Positions 44,377 to 53,498 are shown, numbered from the stretch's first letter. The stretch: DNA of 64,000 nucleotides from Streptomyces sp. GESEQ-4 (GCF_017948455.1 NZ_JAFFSU010000030.1:1-64000), one strand, 5' to 3'. Program-made: numbers and translations. Notes: generated by a model from the letters alone, not told the origin.

Positions 44377-45981
44377 CTACGCGGGTTCCACTGCCGCCGC
44401 CTTTTCGGTGAGCTGCTTCGGATCCGACTCTTCCGGCGCTTCCGGCAGTTGTTCCGGTTCCGCGTCTGCCGGTGTTGTCTTCGGGGGCAGGAGCGCCAGT
44501 ACCGCCTGGCGGTGGGCCTCTGTTGTGGTGTCGTCGTAGGGGTCCGGGGTGGCGGGGACCTGGAGGCGGTGGACCTGGCCCGTGCCCAGGCGGGCGTAGC
44601 CGCGTCCCGGAGGGACGTGGGTGACGGGGGTGGTGTGCGGGGGTGTGCCGAGGACCGTCTTCAGTTGGTCGGCTGTGGCGGGGCCCAGGACGACCCGCGC
44701 GCGGGTGTGCTGTCGTACCGGATCGCTCAGGGTGTCCAGGCTGTCGAACTGGTCGGCCACGACCACGGTGACGTTCGCCGCACGGCCGTGGCGTAGTGGG
44801 ACCTGGAGCAGGGACTGCGGGTCCTTGCGGCCGTCCGCGGCGGCGACGTGGGTGAAGGCGCTCGGGCGGTCCAGGAGGATCCACAGGGGGCGCTTGGTGT
44901 CGTCCGGCGGCGGGTGGCCCGCCTGGCGCGCGCGATTGACCGCGATCAGGCGGCGCTCCGTCTCAGCGGAGGCCCACTCCAGGCTCGCCAGTGCCCCGGC
45001 CAGTGCGCACTCCACGGCCAGCACACCGTCCCGGCCGATGAGGCAGGCGTACTCGCCGGTGCCGCCGCCCTCGACGATCAGTACGTCGCCGTGCTGGAGG
45101 GCCTGCAGGGCGATGGAGCGCAGCAGGGTCGAGGTGCCGCTGCCCGGCTGCCCCACCGCCAGCAGGTGCGGCTCGGTCGAGCGGACGCCGGTGCGCCAGA
45201 CCACCGGCGGGACATCGCGCTGTTCCTCACCGAAGGTGAGGGGGAGCGTGCGCTGGACCTGGATGGGGTCGGTGAAGCCGAGGACGGTCTCGCCGGGGGA
45301 CGTGACGAAACGCTGGGCGGCGATGTCGGTCGGCAGCGGGGCGAGGACCGTGACGGTGAGCAGGTTGCCCTCCTCGTCCCAGGTGAAGTGGTACTCGCGG
45401 CCGCGGCCCGACTTGGCGGTGATCAGATACTCGATCCGGGCCCGGGCCTCGGCCTCGCCGTCCGTGAAGTACGCCGGGTAGCGGATCACCAGGTGGTTGA
45501 CGCGGCCGGTGCCGTCGAAGCCGTAGGTCGGAAAGGCCTTCTCCCATGCCCCGCCGTGCGCATACAGGGGCGCGGGGTCCTCGGCGGTCGAGAAGTACGG
45601 GACCAGGGCCTCGTACAGCGCCTGGAGGCGTTTGGCCTGCGACTCGTCGGGGCCGTCCGGGGTCGGCCGGGTGCGGTCCCGGCCCTGCCAGGCTGCCGCC
45701 GCCATCACGGTGATGACGGCCAGCAGTGGGCCGTACGGAAGGAGCGCCACGACCAGGATCACCGAGGCCACCAGGAACAGCAGCGGTCCGCGCCGGTCCT
45801 TGGCGGTGTCGGCCCACTTGCGCCGTCCGGCCGCTGCCAGCCGGCGCAGACCGCGGGTGATCGTGATCAGCGGGTGGAGCACATCGGTGGCGCTGTCGGC
45901 CGCCGTCCGGGCCAGCTCCCGGCTCCGGGCGAGCTGTGCGCTGCCGTTGCTCAGAATGCGGGGGAGGGGGCGGCGGGCCAC
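44377..45981 (-). CDS. sffA: SffA-like FtsK/SpoIIIE-family septal protein
   Basis: 534 residues. An N-terminal hydrophobic pair (about 66-98: GPLLFLVASVILVVALLPYG PLLAVITVMA) anchors a large cytoplasmic P-loop domain: PHLLAVGQPGSGTSTLLRSI, LIVEGGGTGEYACLIG, RPLWILLDRPSAFTHVA and VTVVVADQFDSLDTLSD. SffA of S. coelicolor is targeted to sporulation septa by SmeA and helps chromosome segregation into spores; smeA lies directly upstream here. The Walker A carries Thr where Lys is expected (GQPGSGTST, 277-285). GTG start 45981 after ggagac. Confidence 0.9.
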   Translation of the reverse strand: MARRPLPRILSNGSAQLARSRELARTAADSATDVLHPLITITRGLRRLAAAGRRKWADTAKDRRGPLLFLVASVILVVALLPYGPLLAVITVMAAAAWQGRDRTRPTPDGPDESQAKRLQALYEALVPYFSTAEDPAPLYAHGGAWEKAFPTYGFDGTGRVNHLVIRYPAYFTDGEAEARARIEYLITAKSGRGREYHFTWDEEGNLLTVTVLAPLPTDIAAQRFVTSPGETVLGFTDPIQVQRTLPLTFGEEQRDVPPVVWRTGVRSTEPHLLAVGQPGSGTSTLLRSIALQALQHGDVLIVEGGGTGEYACLIGRDGVLAVECALAGALASLEWASAETERRLIAVNRARQAGHPPPDDTKRPLWILLDRPSAFTHVAAADGRKDPQSLLQVPLRHGRAANVTVVVADQFDSLDTLSDPVRQHTRARVVLGPATADQLKTVLGTPPHTTPVTHVPPGRGYARLGTGQVHRLQVPATPDPYDDTTTEAHRQAVLALLPPKTTPADAEPEQLPEAPEESDPKQLTEKAAAVEPA

Positions 45982-46020
45982 TGCTGTCTCCTGGAGATGC
46001 GTACGGGCGGGAGGGCGGCG

Positions 46021-46215
46021 TCAGAACTTGATTCCGCCGAGGAGGCTCGCCAGGCTCTCGCCGCCGGCCTTGATGCTCGGGGCGATGGCCGTACTCGCCA
46101 GGTAGAAGCCGAAGAGTGCGGCCACCAGGGCATGGGAGGCCTTGAGTCCGTCCTTCTTGAAGAAGAGGAAGACGATGATGCCGAGCAGGACCACGCCTGA
46201 GATGGACAGAATCAT
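46021..46215 (-). CDS. smeA: SmeA, small sporulation membrane protein
   Basis: 64 residues: MILSISGVVLLGIIVFLFF, then KKDGLKASHALVAALFGFYL and ASTAIAPSIKAGGESLASLL GGIKF. Two hydrophobic helices separated by KKDG. SmeA localises to sporulation septa and recruits SffA; the gene order smeA-sffA is conserved. It is 39 bases upstream of sffA, leftward, and certainly cotranscribed. Expression in aerial hyphae is expected from the known system. Confidence 0.92.
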   Translation of the reverse strand: MILSISGVVLLGIIVFLFFKKDGLKASHALVAALFGFYLASTAIAPSIKAGGESLASLLGGIKF

Positions 46216-46471
46216 GTGAGTTCTCCTGGTTCGCGGGGACAGTCACCATGAGTACTTCCAGGCTCACAGGATGTATCCATACTATTAAAGGTGCAACTGG
46301 GTGAATTCCGGCTGATTTCCCCCACCCGGCGCAGCGTTCATCGGCGGTTCGGGCAGGTCGGATCGCGCGGCGCGGTCCTGCGATGATCATTGCCCCGCGC
46401 GCACCCGGTCATGTGCCCGGGAAGCCAGTACGCTGGCGATTCACCCGTACTAGTGAGAGGCGGTCCGGCCG

Positions 46472-46864
46472 ATGACTGAAGGCCCCGACCCCGAGGTCGT
46501 GGAGCTGGCGACCAAGATCTTCGATCTTGCCCGGCAGGGGCGGACCGAGGCGCTCGTGGCCTATGTCGACGCGGGTGTACCGGCCAACCTCACCAACGAC
46601 CGCGGCGACTCCCTGGTGATGCTCGCCGCCTACCACGGGCACGCGGACGCGGTACGGGCGCTGCTGGCCCGGGGCGCCGAGGCCGACCGGATCAACGACC
46701 GGGGGCAGACGCCCCTCGCCGGGGCGGTCTTCAAGGGCGAGGAAGAAGTGATCCGAGCCCTCCTGGAAGGTGGCGCCGACCCGGCCGCGGGTACTCCGTC
46801 GGCCATCGACACAGCCCGGATGTTCGGCAAGGCCGAACTGCTGGAGTTGTTCGGCGCACACTGA
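46472..46864 (+). CDS. Ankyrin-repeat protein
   Basis: 130 residues with three ankyrin-like repeats: GRTEALVAYVDAGVPANLTN, GDSLVMLAAYHGHADAVRAL LARGAEADRINDRGQTPLAG, and GEEEVIRALLEGGADPAAGT. Cytoplasmic, with no signal or catalytic domain. A small adaptor protein; partner unknown. The ATG at 46472 follows gagaggcgg. Confidence 0.88.
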   Translation: MTEGPDPEVVELATKIFDLARQGRTEALVAYVDAGVPANLTNDRGDSLVMLAAYHGHADAVRALLARGAEADRINDRGQTPLAGAVFKGEEEVIRALLEGGADPAAGTPSAIDTARMFGKAELLELFGAH

Positions 46865-47082
46865 TCCGACCGCCCTGACCAGGCAAAACGGAAATCTGAA
46901 GCAGGCAGGAAACGAACAACGGGGGAGGCGGTACGGGGCCGCCCGAAATTTCGGTCGCGGCAGGCAGAACTGCCGAGTCATCATGACGTCGTGATTCACG
47001 GACGCGATGGCCGGGCAGATGTTGCCGCACCGCGCGGGCCGTGAGCGGTCCGCACGGGCCCACCAACGAGAGGCAGAGGAAG
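46865..47082. other. Intergenic region before leader ORF
   Basis: No gene seen. It contains the perfect palindrome CCGAAATTTCGG (46943-46954) and a short GGCAG-AA-CTGCC hairpin nearby. Together with the leader ORF the gap before the next large gene is over 300 bases, suggesting a regulated leader. Confidence 0.4.
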
Positions 47083-47142
47083 ATGGCTTACAGCAAGCAG
47101 GAAACGGCGGGCGCCCCGACGTGTTGTCACGCGGCCAGGTAG
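47083..47142 (+). CDS. Candidate 19-residue leader peptide
   Basis: ATG at 47083 with an excellent gaggaag six bases upstream starts MAYSKQETAGAPTCCHAAR and a TAG stop at 47140. The Cys-Cys-His cluster near the end, the strong ribosome site and its position 45 bases before the next gene suggest a translated leader peptide, as known for polycysteine uORFs in actinobacteria, rather than chance. It is too short to prove from sequence. A small functional peptide is an alternative. Confidence 0.35.
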   Translation: MAYSKQETAGAPTCCHAAR

Positions 47143-47187
47143 AGCAAGATCCCGGTTGCGTCGACGCTTGATGTGAGGCTGTTTCCC

Positions 47188-48606
47188 ATGTTCGATCCGG
47201 TCATAGCGCCCAGCGGTACGCTGCTCGGCCTGCTCCAGCGGGGCCGCGGCGACGGCACGCTGCACGCGCTCACCGCCCCGCGCGCCGAAGCGCTCGCGGC
47301 CCTGAACCACTGCGTGCTGCACGACCCCCGCCACGACTGGCAGGTGGAGAACCGCTCGCTGTACTACGCCCGTCTCTACCTCGACCTGAACGGCGAGCTG
47401 GACGAGATCGAGGCCCACCTCTTCGACGTCGAGGACACCCTCGACACCGAGGAGTCACGCACCGGGCTGTCCCTGGCCGTCCTCGGTCACCTCGCCTCGT
47501 ACGGAAGGCGGGACGCCCTGGAACTGCTGCGCAGGTATGCCGCCACGGGCTCCAACTGGGCCTGGGCGCTGGACGAGCTCGCCCTGCGGGACGACGACGC
47601 CGGACTGCGTGCCCTCGCGGCCCCCGTCCTGGCGCGCTTCCCCGCCGATGCCGAGGGTGAGGCCGAGCTGGCCGCCACCGTGCGTGACGCCTTCGAGCCA
47701 CGGCCGTGGCGCCTGTGGGCCGAGGATCCGCGCGAATCGATCTCCACGCGCGTGCGTGCCGCCCAGGAGACCGGCTGTTTCGACCGTTGGCAGCGTCAGA
47801 TGAGCCCGACCGGACCGCGTCCCGGGTGGAGCGTGCAGGCCGTCTTCGAGTGGGCCCAGCAGGGCGTGGAGCGCGGAGTGGCGCTCCATGTTCCGGCCGC
47901 CCGCTGTCTCACCGCCGTGGCCGGCCCCGAGGATCGGCCGGACATCGTCGCCGCCGCCAAGGACGGCACCGAGGGCGCCCGCTGCACCGCGCTGCGCTAT
48001 CTCGCCGACAGCAACGATCCGGATGCCCTCGATCTGATCGAGCGGGCCGTGACCACCGGATCGACGGCCGTCGTGGAGGCCGCCGTCGGCACATTCGAAC
48101 GTATGCGCAGTATTGCCGCCGTCGACCGGGCCCGGGGCTGGGCCCGGCGGCCCGACGTCCTGGGTGCCGCCGCCGGGCGGGTGCTCGCGTGCCGTGGCGG
48201 CACCGGGGACCGGGACCTGGTTCTGGGGGCGCTGCGGGAGGCCGTGCGGGGCGAAGGGCCCGACGCACCGACCCTGTGGACCCTGACGGACGGCGCCGGG
48301 CGGCTTGAAATCGCCTGTGCCGCGCCCGTATTGCGGCATATCTACCGTGAGACGGCGTCATCCCATCTACGCGGACGGGCCGCCCGGGCCCTCGCCGCCA
48401 CCGATCCCTCCTTCCCCGCCGGGTTCGCCGTCGAATGCCTCTGGGACTGCGAGGAATCCACCCGGGAGATCGCCGCCCGGCACGCCGAGACCGGCGACAC
48501 CCGGGTTGTGGACCAACTGCGCAGACTCGCCGCGGACCCGGCCGAGGAGGCCGAAGTCCAGACAGCCGTACGCAGCCGGATCGGCCCCGACGCGCCCGCT
48601 GTGTGA
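47188..48606 (+). CDS. HEAT-repeat-like hypothetical protein
   Basis: 472 residues, almost wholly alpha-helical with repeated helix pairs: EALAALNHCVLHDPRHDWQV, GTEGARCTALRYLADSNDPD, HLRGRAARALAATDPSFPAG and STREIAARHAETGDTRVVDQ. These are HEAT/PBS-lyase-type repeats serving as an interaction scaffold. No catalytic residues are obvious. The ATG 47188 start is favoured; a GTG 15 bases upstream is possible. Function unknown; downstream of the candidate leader peptide. Confidence 0.75.
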   Translation: MFDPVIAPSGTLLGLLQRGRGDGTLHALTAPRAEALAALNHCVLHDPRHDWQVENRSLYYARLYLDLNGELDEIEAHLFDVEDTLDTEESRTGLSLAVLGHLASYGRRDALELLRRYAATGSNWAWALDELALRDDDAGLRALAAPVLARFPADAEGEAELAATVRDAFEPRPWRLWAEDPRESISTRVRAAQETGCFDRWQRQMSPTGPRPGWSVQAVFEWAQQGVERGVALHVPAARCLTAVAGPEDRPDIVAAAKDGTEGARCTALRYLADSNDPDALDLIERAVTTGSTAVVEAAVGTFERMRSIAAVDRARGWARRPDVLGAAAGRVLACRGGTGDRDLVLGALREAVRGEGPDAPTLWTLTDGAGRLEIACAAPVLRHIYRETASSHLRGRAARALAATDPSFPAGFAVECLWDCEESTREIAARHAETGDTRVVDQLRRLAADPAEEAEVQTAVRSRIGPDAPAV

Positions 48607-48745
48607 ACACGGGATGACTCGCGAGTCAGGGTCGTATGGACGAGATCTGGCCTGCTTGGGTGGACAGCGGAACGCTCACGAGTCGTTCGCCGCCGGGAAA
48701 GATCCACGTTGACGCGGCCACGTCCAGTGCGGCGACAACACCGGT

Positions 48746-49876
48746 ATGCGTGTCGTCATCGTGACCGAATCCTTTCCCCCCGACGTGAACGGCGTGGCCC
48801 ACTGCGCGCTCCAGACCGCCCGACACCTCGTCGATCGCGGTCACGCTCCACTCGTCGTCGCTCCCGCTCCCGCTCCCGGGAACAAGGTGGCCGGCCTCGC
48901 GCCGTGCCCCGTTGTCCACGTCCCCTCCCTACCGCTCCCCGGCTACCCCCAGGTGCGCGTCGCTCTCCCCAGCCGACGCCTCGCCGCCGCGCTCATCGAG
49001 CACCGCGCGGACATCGTCCACCTGGCCAGCCCCTTCATCCTCGGCGTCCGCGGCATGGCCGCCGCCGCCCGGCTCGGCATCCCCGCCGTAGCCATCTACC
49101 AGACCGACCTGGCCGGCTACGCCCGCACCTACGTCGGCGCCGGCGAGGCCGCGGCCTGGCGTCGTATCCGCTCCGTCCACTCCGCCGCCGACCTGACCCT
49201 CGCGCCGTCCAGCGTGTCCCTGCGCGACCTGGAGGCGCACAGCGTGCCCCGGGTGAAGCTGTGGCCGCGCGGCGTTGACACCGTCCGCTTCCGCCCCGAC
49301 CTCCGGGACGAGGCGCTGCGCCGGGAACTCGCGCCGAACGGCGAGCTGATCGTCGGCTACGTCGGGCGGCTCGCCCCCGAGAAGCACATCGAACTGCTCG
49401 CCGGTGCCTGCGAGCTGCCCGGCGTCCGCGTCGTGATCGTGGGCGACGGACCCAGCCAGCCGAACCTGGCCGAGGCGCTGCCGGGCGCTGTCTTCCTCGG
49501 CCGCCGCACCGGCGACGACCTGGCCCGGATCTTCGCCTCCTTCGACGTGTTCGCGCACACCGGCCCCTTCGAGACGTTCTGCCAGACCGTCCAGGAGGCC
49601 ATGGCGAGCGGTGTGCCCGTCATCGCGCCCGCCGCGGGCGGTCCGCTGGACCTGGTCGCCCACGAGCGCACCGGGCTGCTGGTGCCGCCGCGTGACGCGG
49701 CCGCCGTACGGGACGCGGTCCAGAAGCTGGCCGCCGACCCCGCGCTGCGCACCGCGTACGGCACCGCCGCGCGCGACATGGTCGAGGGACGCACCTGGGC
49801 GGCTGTCGGAGACCAGCTCATCGGGCACTATGCCCAGGTGCTCAAGACACGGAACAAGACGGTGGTGGCGGCGTGA
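48746..49876 (+). CDS. Glycosyltransferase family 4 (mannosyltransferase-like)
   Basis: 376 residues, GT-B fold. RVVIVTESFPPDVNGVAHCA at the N-terminus and the C-terminal EX7E region ETFCQTVQEAMASGVPVIAP are typical, with GYVGRLAPEKHIELLAGACE and VIVGDGPSQPNLAEALPGA between. This is the GDP-mannose-dependent alpha-mannosyltransferase (MgtA/PimB-like) group. It probably modifies a lipid or cell-envelope acceptor. ATG 48746; the stop overlaps the next glycosyltransferase (GTGA), and a third gene follows the same way. Confidence 0.87.
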   Translation: MRVVIVTESFPPDVNGVAHCALQTARHLVDRGHAPLVVAPAPAPGNKVAGLAPCPVVHVPSLPLPGYPQVRVALPSRRLAAALIEHRADIVHLASPFILGVRGMAAAARLGIPAVAIYQTDLAGYARTYVGAGEAAAWRRIRSVHSAADLTLAPSSVSLRDLEAHSVPRVKLWPRGVDTVRFRPDLRDEALRRELAPNGELIVGYVGRLAPEKHIELLAGACELPGVRVVIVGDGPSQPNLAEALPGAVFLGRRTGDDLARIFASFDVFAHTGPFETFCQTVQEAMASGVPVIAPAAGGPLDLVAHERTGLLVPPRDAAAVRDAVQKLAADPALRTAYGTAARDMVEGRTWAAVGDQLIGHYAQVLKTRNKTVVAA

Positions 49877-51039
49877 ACGAGTCACTGCGCATCGTCCGGC
49901 TGGCGAACTTCGTCGCGCCCGCCTCAGGCGGTCTGCGCACGGCCCTGCGCGAGCTCGGCAAAGGGTTCAAGGCGGCCGGGCACGAGCCGGTGCTGATCGT
50001 GCCCGGTGAGCGGTATTCCGACCGGGAGACCGAGCAGGGCCGGGTGATCACCCTGCCCGGGCCGCTGCTGCCCGGCACCGGCGGCTACCGCGTGCTCATC
50101 GACAAGCGGCGCGTGGCCGAGCTCCTGGAGGAGCTGGGCCCCGACCGTCTGGAGGTCTCCGACCGTACGACCCTGCGCTGGACCGGCAAGTGGGCGCGTC
50201 GCGCCCGGGTCCCCGCCGTGATGGTCTCCCACGAGACCGCCGACGGCGTGCTGCGCACCTGGGGCCTGTCGGAGAACCTGTCCCGACGGACCGCCGACGC
50301 CCTCAACGTCCGTACGGCGCACACCTACTCGCGGGTCGTGTGCACCACCGAGTTCGCCGAGCGGGAGTTCGTGCGGATCGGGGCACGCAATGTCGTACGG
50401 GCCCCGCTGGGCGTCGATGTGATGGAACGGCACCCCGCACTGCGGGATGCGGGTCTGCGCGAGGAGTACGCGCGCGTGGACGAGATTCTGCTGGTGATGT
50501 GCTCCCGGCTGTCGGTGGAGAAGCGGCCCAGCACCGCGATCGACGCCGTCGACGAGCTGGTCCGGCGCGGGCGCCGGGTGCGGCTGGTGGTGGCCGGTGA
50601 CGGTCCCCTGCGGGAGCGTCTCGAGCAGCGGGCGCGGGAGCGTTCGCTTCCGGTCACCTTCCTGGGGCACCTCAACGACAAGGGAGCGCTGGGCGCGCTC
50701 CAGGCGTCCGCCGATGTGTGCCTGGCGCCCGGGCCCGCCGAGACGTTCGGACTCGCCGCGCTGGAGGCGATGGCCTGCGGCACGCCCGTGGTGGCGAGCG
50801 CCTCGTCGGCGCTGCCGGAGGTGATCGGCTCCGCCGGGGCCACCGCCGCGGACCGCGGGGCGGCCTTCGCGGACGCCGTGGACATGATGCTGGAGCGGTC
50901 CGAGGCGGACCGCCGGGAGGCCGCACGCGCGCGTGCCGAGTGTTTCGGATGGGGCGCGGCGGTCGAATCGTTCCTCGCCGCGCACGACGCGGTGGTGACA
51001 GGACAGACGCACCGGGTCGTGCCGGAGCGTGTGACATGA
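49873..51039 (+). CDS. Glycosyltransferase family 4
   Basis: 388 residues, a second GT-B enzyme: RIVRLANFVAPASGGLRTAL, GRRVRLVVAGDGPLRERLEQ, LGHLNDKGALGALQASADVC and AETFGLAALEAMACGTPVVA. An alpha-mannosyl- or glucosyltransferase is plausible but the sugar cannot be read. GTG start 49873 overlaps the previous stop by four bases, and its own stop overlaps the SGNH hydrolase ATG, so the three proteins are translated together. Confidence 0.87.
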   Translation: MNESLRIVRLANFVAPASGGLRTALRELGKGFKAAGHEPVLIVPGERYSDRETEQGRVITLPGPLLPGTGGYRVLIDKRRVAELLEELGPDRLEVSDRTTLRWTGKWARRARVPAVMVSHETADGVLRTWGLSENLSRRTADALNVRTAHTYSRVVCTTEFAEREFVRIGARNVVRAPLGVDVMERHPALRDAGLREEYARVDEILLVMCSRLSVEKRPSTAIDAVDELVRRGRRVRLVVAGDGPLRERLEQRARERSLPVTFLGHLNDKGALGALQASADVCLAPGPAETFGLAALEAMACGTPVVASASSALPEVIGSAGATAADRGAAFADAVDMMLERSEADRREAARARAECFGWGAAVESFLAAHDAVVTGQTHRVVPERVT

Positions 51040-51896
51040 GACCGCTGCGTTTCGTCTCCCTCGGGGATTCGCTCACCGAAGGGGTGGGCGATCCCGTCGG
51101 GAAGGTCTGGCGCGGCTGGGCCGCGCTGCTCGCCGACGGGCTCAGCGTGGAGCCCGCGCAGTTCACCAACCTCGCCGTGAGCGGGGCGCAGACGCGTGAT
51201 GTGCTGGAACGTCAGCTGCCCGCCGCGCTGGACCTGCGGCCCGACGTGGCGTCCGTCGTCATAGGCGTCAACGACACGCTGCGCTACACCTTCGATATCC
51301 ACGCCGTGGCCGAACGGCTCGACAAGGTGTACGCGGCCTTCGCCGCCCAGGGCACGATCGTCCTCACCGCCTGTCTGCCCGACCCCGGTTCGATGCTGAG
51401 GCTGCCGGGGTCACTGGCCCGCCCGCTGGCTCGGCGGCAGCGCGCGGTCAACACGGTGGTCCACGCGCTGTCCGAGCGGTACGGCGCGGTGCATCTGCAC
51501 GCCGCCGAGGAGGAATGGGCCCAGGACCGGGCGATCTGGAGCGCGGACCGGCTGCACCCCAGCGAGCGGGGGCACCGGGAGCTGGCGTTGCGGTTCCACG
51601 GGCTGCTGGCCGAGAGGGGTGTCGCGAAGGGGTTCGCGCCCTCGCCCGCGCCGGAGTTCGCGCCGCCGACCAGGTCGGCGAGTCTGTTGTGGCTGGCCAC
51701 GGCGGGTACGGCTTGGGTGATCCGGCGGTGCACCGATCTGTTGCCCAACCTGTTGACGCTGGCCGTCGACGAGATGAGGCACCGGGCGCGCGGGACGAGT
51801 GCGAAGCTCGATCTGCGGGCGGCGCATGCGGTGTCCGCTGCGCTGGCTGCGCTGTCGATGGAGTTGGAGCAGCGGCCGGAACCTGACGCGGCGTAG
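51036..51896 (+). CDS. SGNH/GDSL hydrolase
   Basis: 286 residues. Block I is FVSLGDSLTEGVGDPVG (GDSL serine), block III SVVIGVNDTLRYTFD and block V SADRLHPSERGHRELALR (D-x-x-H pair), so the SGNH catalytic set is complete. No signal peptide. A cytoplasmic or membrane-peripheral esterase/acyl hydrolase, perhaps trimming acylated intermediates made by the two upstream glycosyltransferases. The C-terminus has one hydrophobic stretch (LWLATAGTAWVI) that may attach it to the membrane. Confidence 0.85.
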   Translation: MRPLRFVSLGDSLTEGVGDPVGKVWRGWAALLADGLSVEPAQFTNLAVSGAQTRDVLERQLPAALDLRPDVASVVIGVNDTLRYTFDIHAVAERLDKVYAAFAAQGTIVLTACLPDPGSMLRLPGSLARPLARRQRAVNTVVHALSERYGAVHLHAAEEEWAQDRAIWSADRLHPSERGHRELALRFHGLLAERGVAKGFAPSPAPEFAPPTRSASLLWLATAGTAWVIRRCTDLLPNLLTLAVDEMRHRARGTSAKLDLRAAHAVSAALAALSMELEQRPEPDAA

Positions 51897-51934
51897 CCGG
51901 GGCGGGTGGGCGCCGTTTGGATCTGCGGGTTGGT

Positions 51935-51977
51935 TGTGGCTGGTCGCGCAGTTCCCCGCGCCCCTGACGGGGCGCGG
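51935..51977 (+). repeat. Dispersed Streptomyces repeat with stem-loop
   Basis: A 31-base element (51935-51965) beginning TGTGGCTGGTCGCGCAGTTC and ending CCCCGCGCCCCT recurs exactly at 58925-58955. At this copy its end forms CCGCGCCCC-TGAC-GGGGCGCGG (51956-51977), a likely terminator after the glycosyltransferase cluster. Such GCGCAGTTCCCCGCGCC elements are abundant intergenic repeats in Streptomyces. Confidence 0.8.
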
Positions 51978-52014
51978 TTCGCCCCCGGCGTTTGTAAGGC
52001 AGGACCGCAGGGGG

Positions 52015-52884
52015 TCAGTGGCGGCGTACGGGTATGAAGCGGACCTGGGTTCCAGGAGCTGCCTGGGCGGCGGGTGGGAGGTCGGTGGGGCGGACTACCG
52101 CTATCACTGGGTAGCCCCCGGTGGTCGGGTGGTCGGCCAGGAAGATCACTGGGTGGCCGTCGGGGGGTACCTGGACCGCGCCCAGCACCATTCCCTCGCT
52201 GGGGAGTTCGCCAGGCAGGGCTCGTTCCAGGGCGGGGCCTTCGGTGCGTAGGCCGATGCGGTTGCTGGAGGTGGAGACGCGGTACGGCTGTGAGGTGAAG
52301 GTGCGGATCGCGTCGTGGGTGAACCAGTCGTCGCGCGGGCCGAGGGTGACGTGCAGGATCAGTTCGGCCGGAGGTGCCGGGTGGGGAGCCGCGTCCACGC
52401 GCGCGTGCGGCGTGAGGGGTTGTCCCAGGGGCAGCACCGTGCCGTCCGTGAGGGGTGGTGGGCCGAGGCCGGAGAGCAGGTCCGTGGAGCGGCTGCCGAG
52501 CACGGGGTCGACGGCGATGCCGCCGGCGACGGCGAGGTAGCTGCGTACGCCGGAGACGGCGGAGCCGATGTCCAGCACCGACCCTGCCGGAATGCGTACC
52601 GGTGTGCCCCAGGCGACGGGGCGGCCGTCCACGGTGACGGGGCAGGGGGCGCCTCCGACCGCCGCGGTGACTGTCGAACGAGGGCGTACGGCGCAGCCGT
52701 TGAGGGTGGTTTCCAGTACGGCGGCCTCGGGGGGATTGCCGACGAGGCGGTTGACGAGGGCCGCCGCGGGCCCGTCCAGGGCGCCGGAGCGGGGCACGCC
52801 AAGGTGGGCGTGCCCGGGACGTCCGCGGTCCTGCACGGTGGTCAGGGCACCGGCTCGTACGACGACGAGCGCACGGTCCGTCAT
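52015..52884 (-). CDS. pxpC: 5-oxoprolinase subunit PxpC
   Basis: 289 residues of the biotin-dependent carboxylase-like KipA family. Recognisable parts are TTVQDRGRPGHAHLGVPRSG ALDGPAAALVNRLVGNPPE, VLETTLNGCAV, GVRSYLAVAGGIAVDPVLGS and GYPVIAVVRPTDLPPAAQAA. It forms, with PxpA and PxpB, the ATP-dependent 5-oxoprolinase that opens pyroglutamate to glutamate. It overlaps pxpB by four bases (ATGA). Last gene of the operon. Confidence 0.92.
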   Translation of the reverse strand: MTDRALVVVRAGALTTVQDRGRPGHAHLGVPRSGALDGPAAALVNRLVGNPPEAAVLETTLNGCAVRPRSTVTAAVGGAPCPVTVDGRPVAWGTPVRIPAGSVLDIGSAVSGVRSYLAVAGGIAVDPVLGSRSTDLLSGLGPPPLTDGTVLPLGQPLTPHARVDAAPHPAPPAELILHVTLGPRDDWFTHDAIRTFTSQPYRVSTSSNRIGLRTEGPALERALPGELPSEGMVLGAVQVPPDGHPVIFLADHPTTGGYPVIAVVRPTDLPPAAQAAPGTQVRFIPVRRH

Positions 52885-53498
52885 GAGGGCCCCACCGGAA
52901 CGAAACGGACGGGCGTGCCCGGTGACAGCAGCGCGGCCGGCACGCGCGCGTGGTCCCACAGCACGGCGTCCGTGGTGCCGATCAGCTGCCAGCCACCGGG
53001 CGACGAGCGCGGGTAGACGCCGGTGTAGGGGCCCGCGAGTCCCACCGCGCCGGCGGGGACGGCAGTGCGTGGCGTGGCCCGGCGTGGGACGTCGTAGCGC
53101 TCCGGCAGACCGGACAGGTAGCCGAAGCCGGGCGCGAAACCGCAGAAGGCGACGCGGAATTCGGTCTCCGCGTGGATACGGGCCACCTCCCGCTCGGGCA
53201 CACCCCAGTGCGCCGCCACGTCGGCCAGGTCCGGACCGTCGTAGCGCACCGGGAGCTCGATCACGTCACGCGTGCGTGGGGGAGCGGGCGGTACTGCGGT
53301 GGCGGTCAGTTCGGCGGCCAGCCGGGTCGGGTCGGCGAGGCCGTCGAGGAGGACCGTACGGGCGGCGGGGACGATCTCGCCCACGGAGAGGGAGCCCTCC
53401 GCACGGCGCCGCAGCAGCTCCGCGTGCAGGGCCTGTGCCTCGTCCCCGCAAGCGACCTCGACGAGCAGGGCGCCGTCACCGACAGGCAGCACCCTCAT
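52881..53498 (-). CDS. pxpB: 5-oxoprolinase subunit PxpB (KipI-like)
   Basis: 205 residues of the KipI family: MRVLPVGDGALLVEVACGDE, VEIPVRYDG-like ELPVRYDGPDLADVAAHWG, then the family signature FRVAFCGFAPGFGYLSGLPE and AVGLAGPYTGVYPRSSPGGW QLIGTTDA. In B. subtilis and E. coli the KipI/YbgJ proteins are 5-oxoprolinase subunits. It starts at ATG 53498 and overlaps pxpA by four bases; a longer frame upstream is antisense noise. Confidence 0.92.
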   Translation of the reverse strand: MRVLPVGDGALLVEVACGDEAQALHAELLRRRAEGSLSVGEIVPAARTVLLDGLADPTRLAAELTATAVPPAPPRTRDVIELPVRYDGPDLADVAAHWGVPEREVARIHAETEFRVAFCGFAPGFGYLSGLPERYDVPRRATPRTAVPAGAVGLAGPYTGVYPRSSPGGWQLIGTTDAVLWDHARVPAALLSPGTPVRFVPVGPS

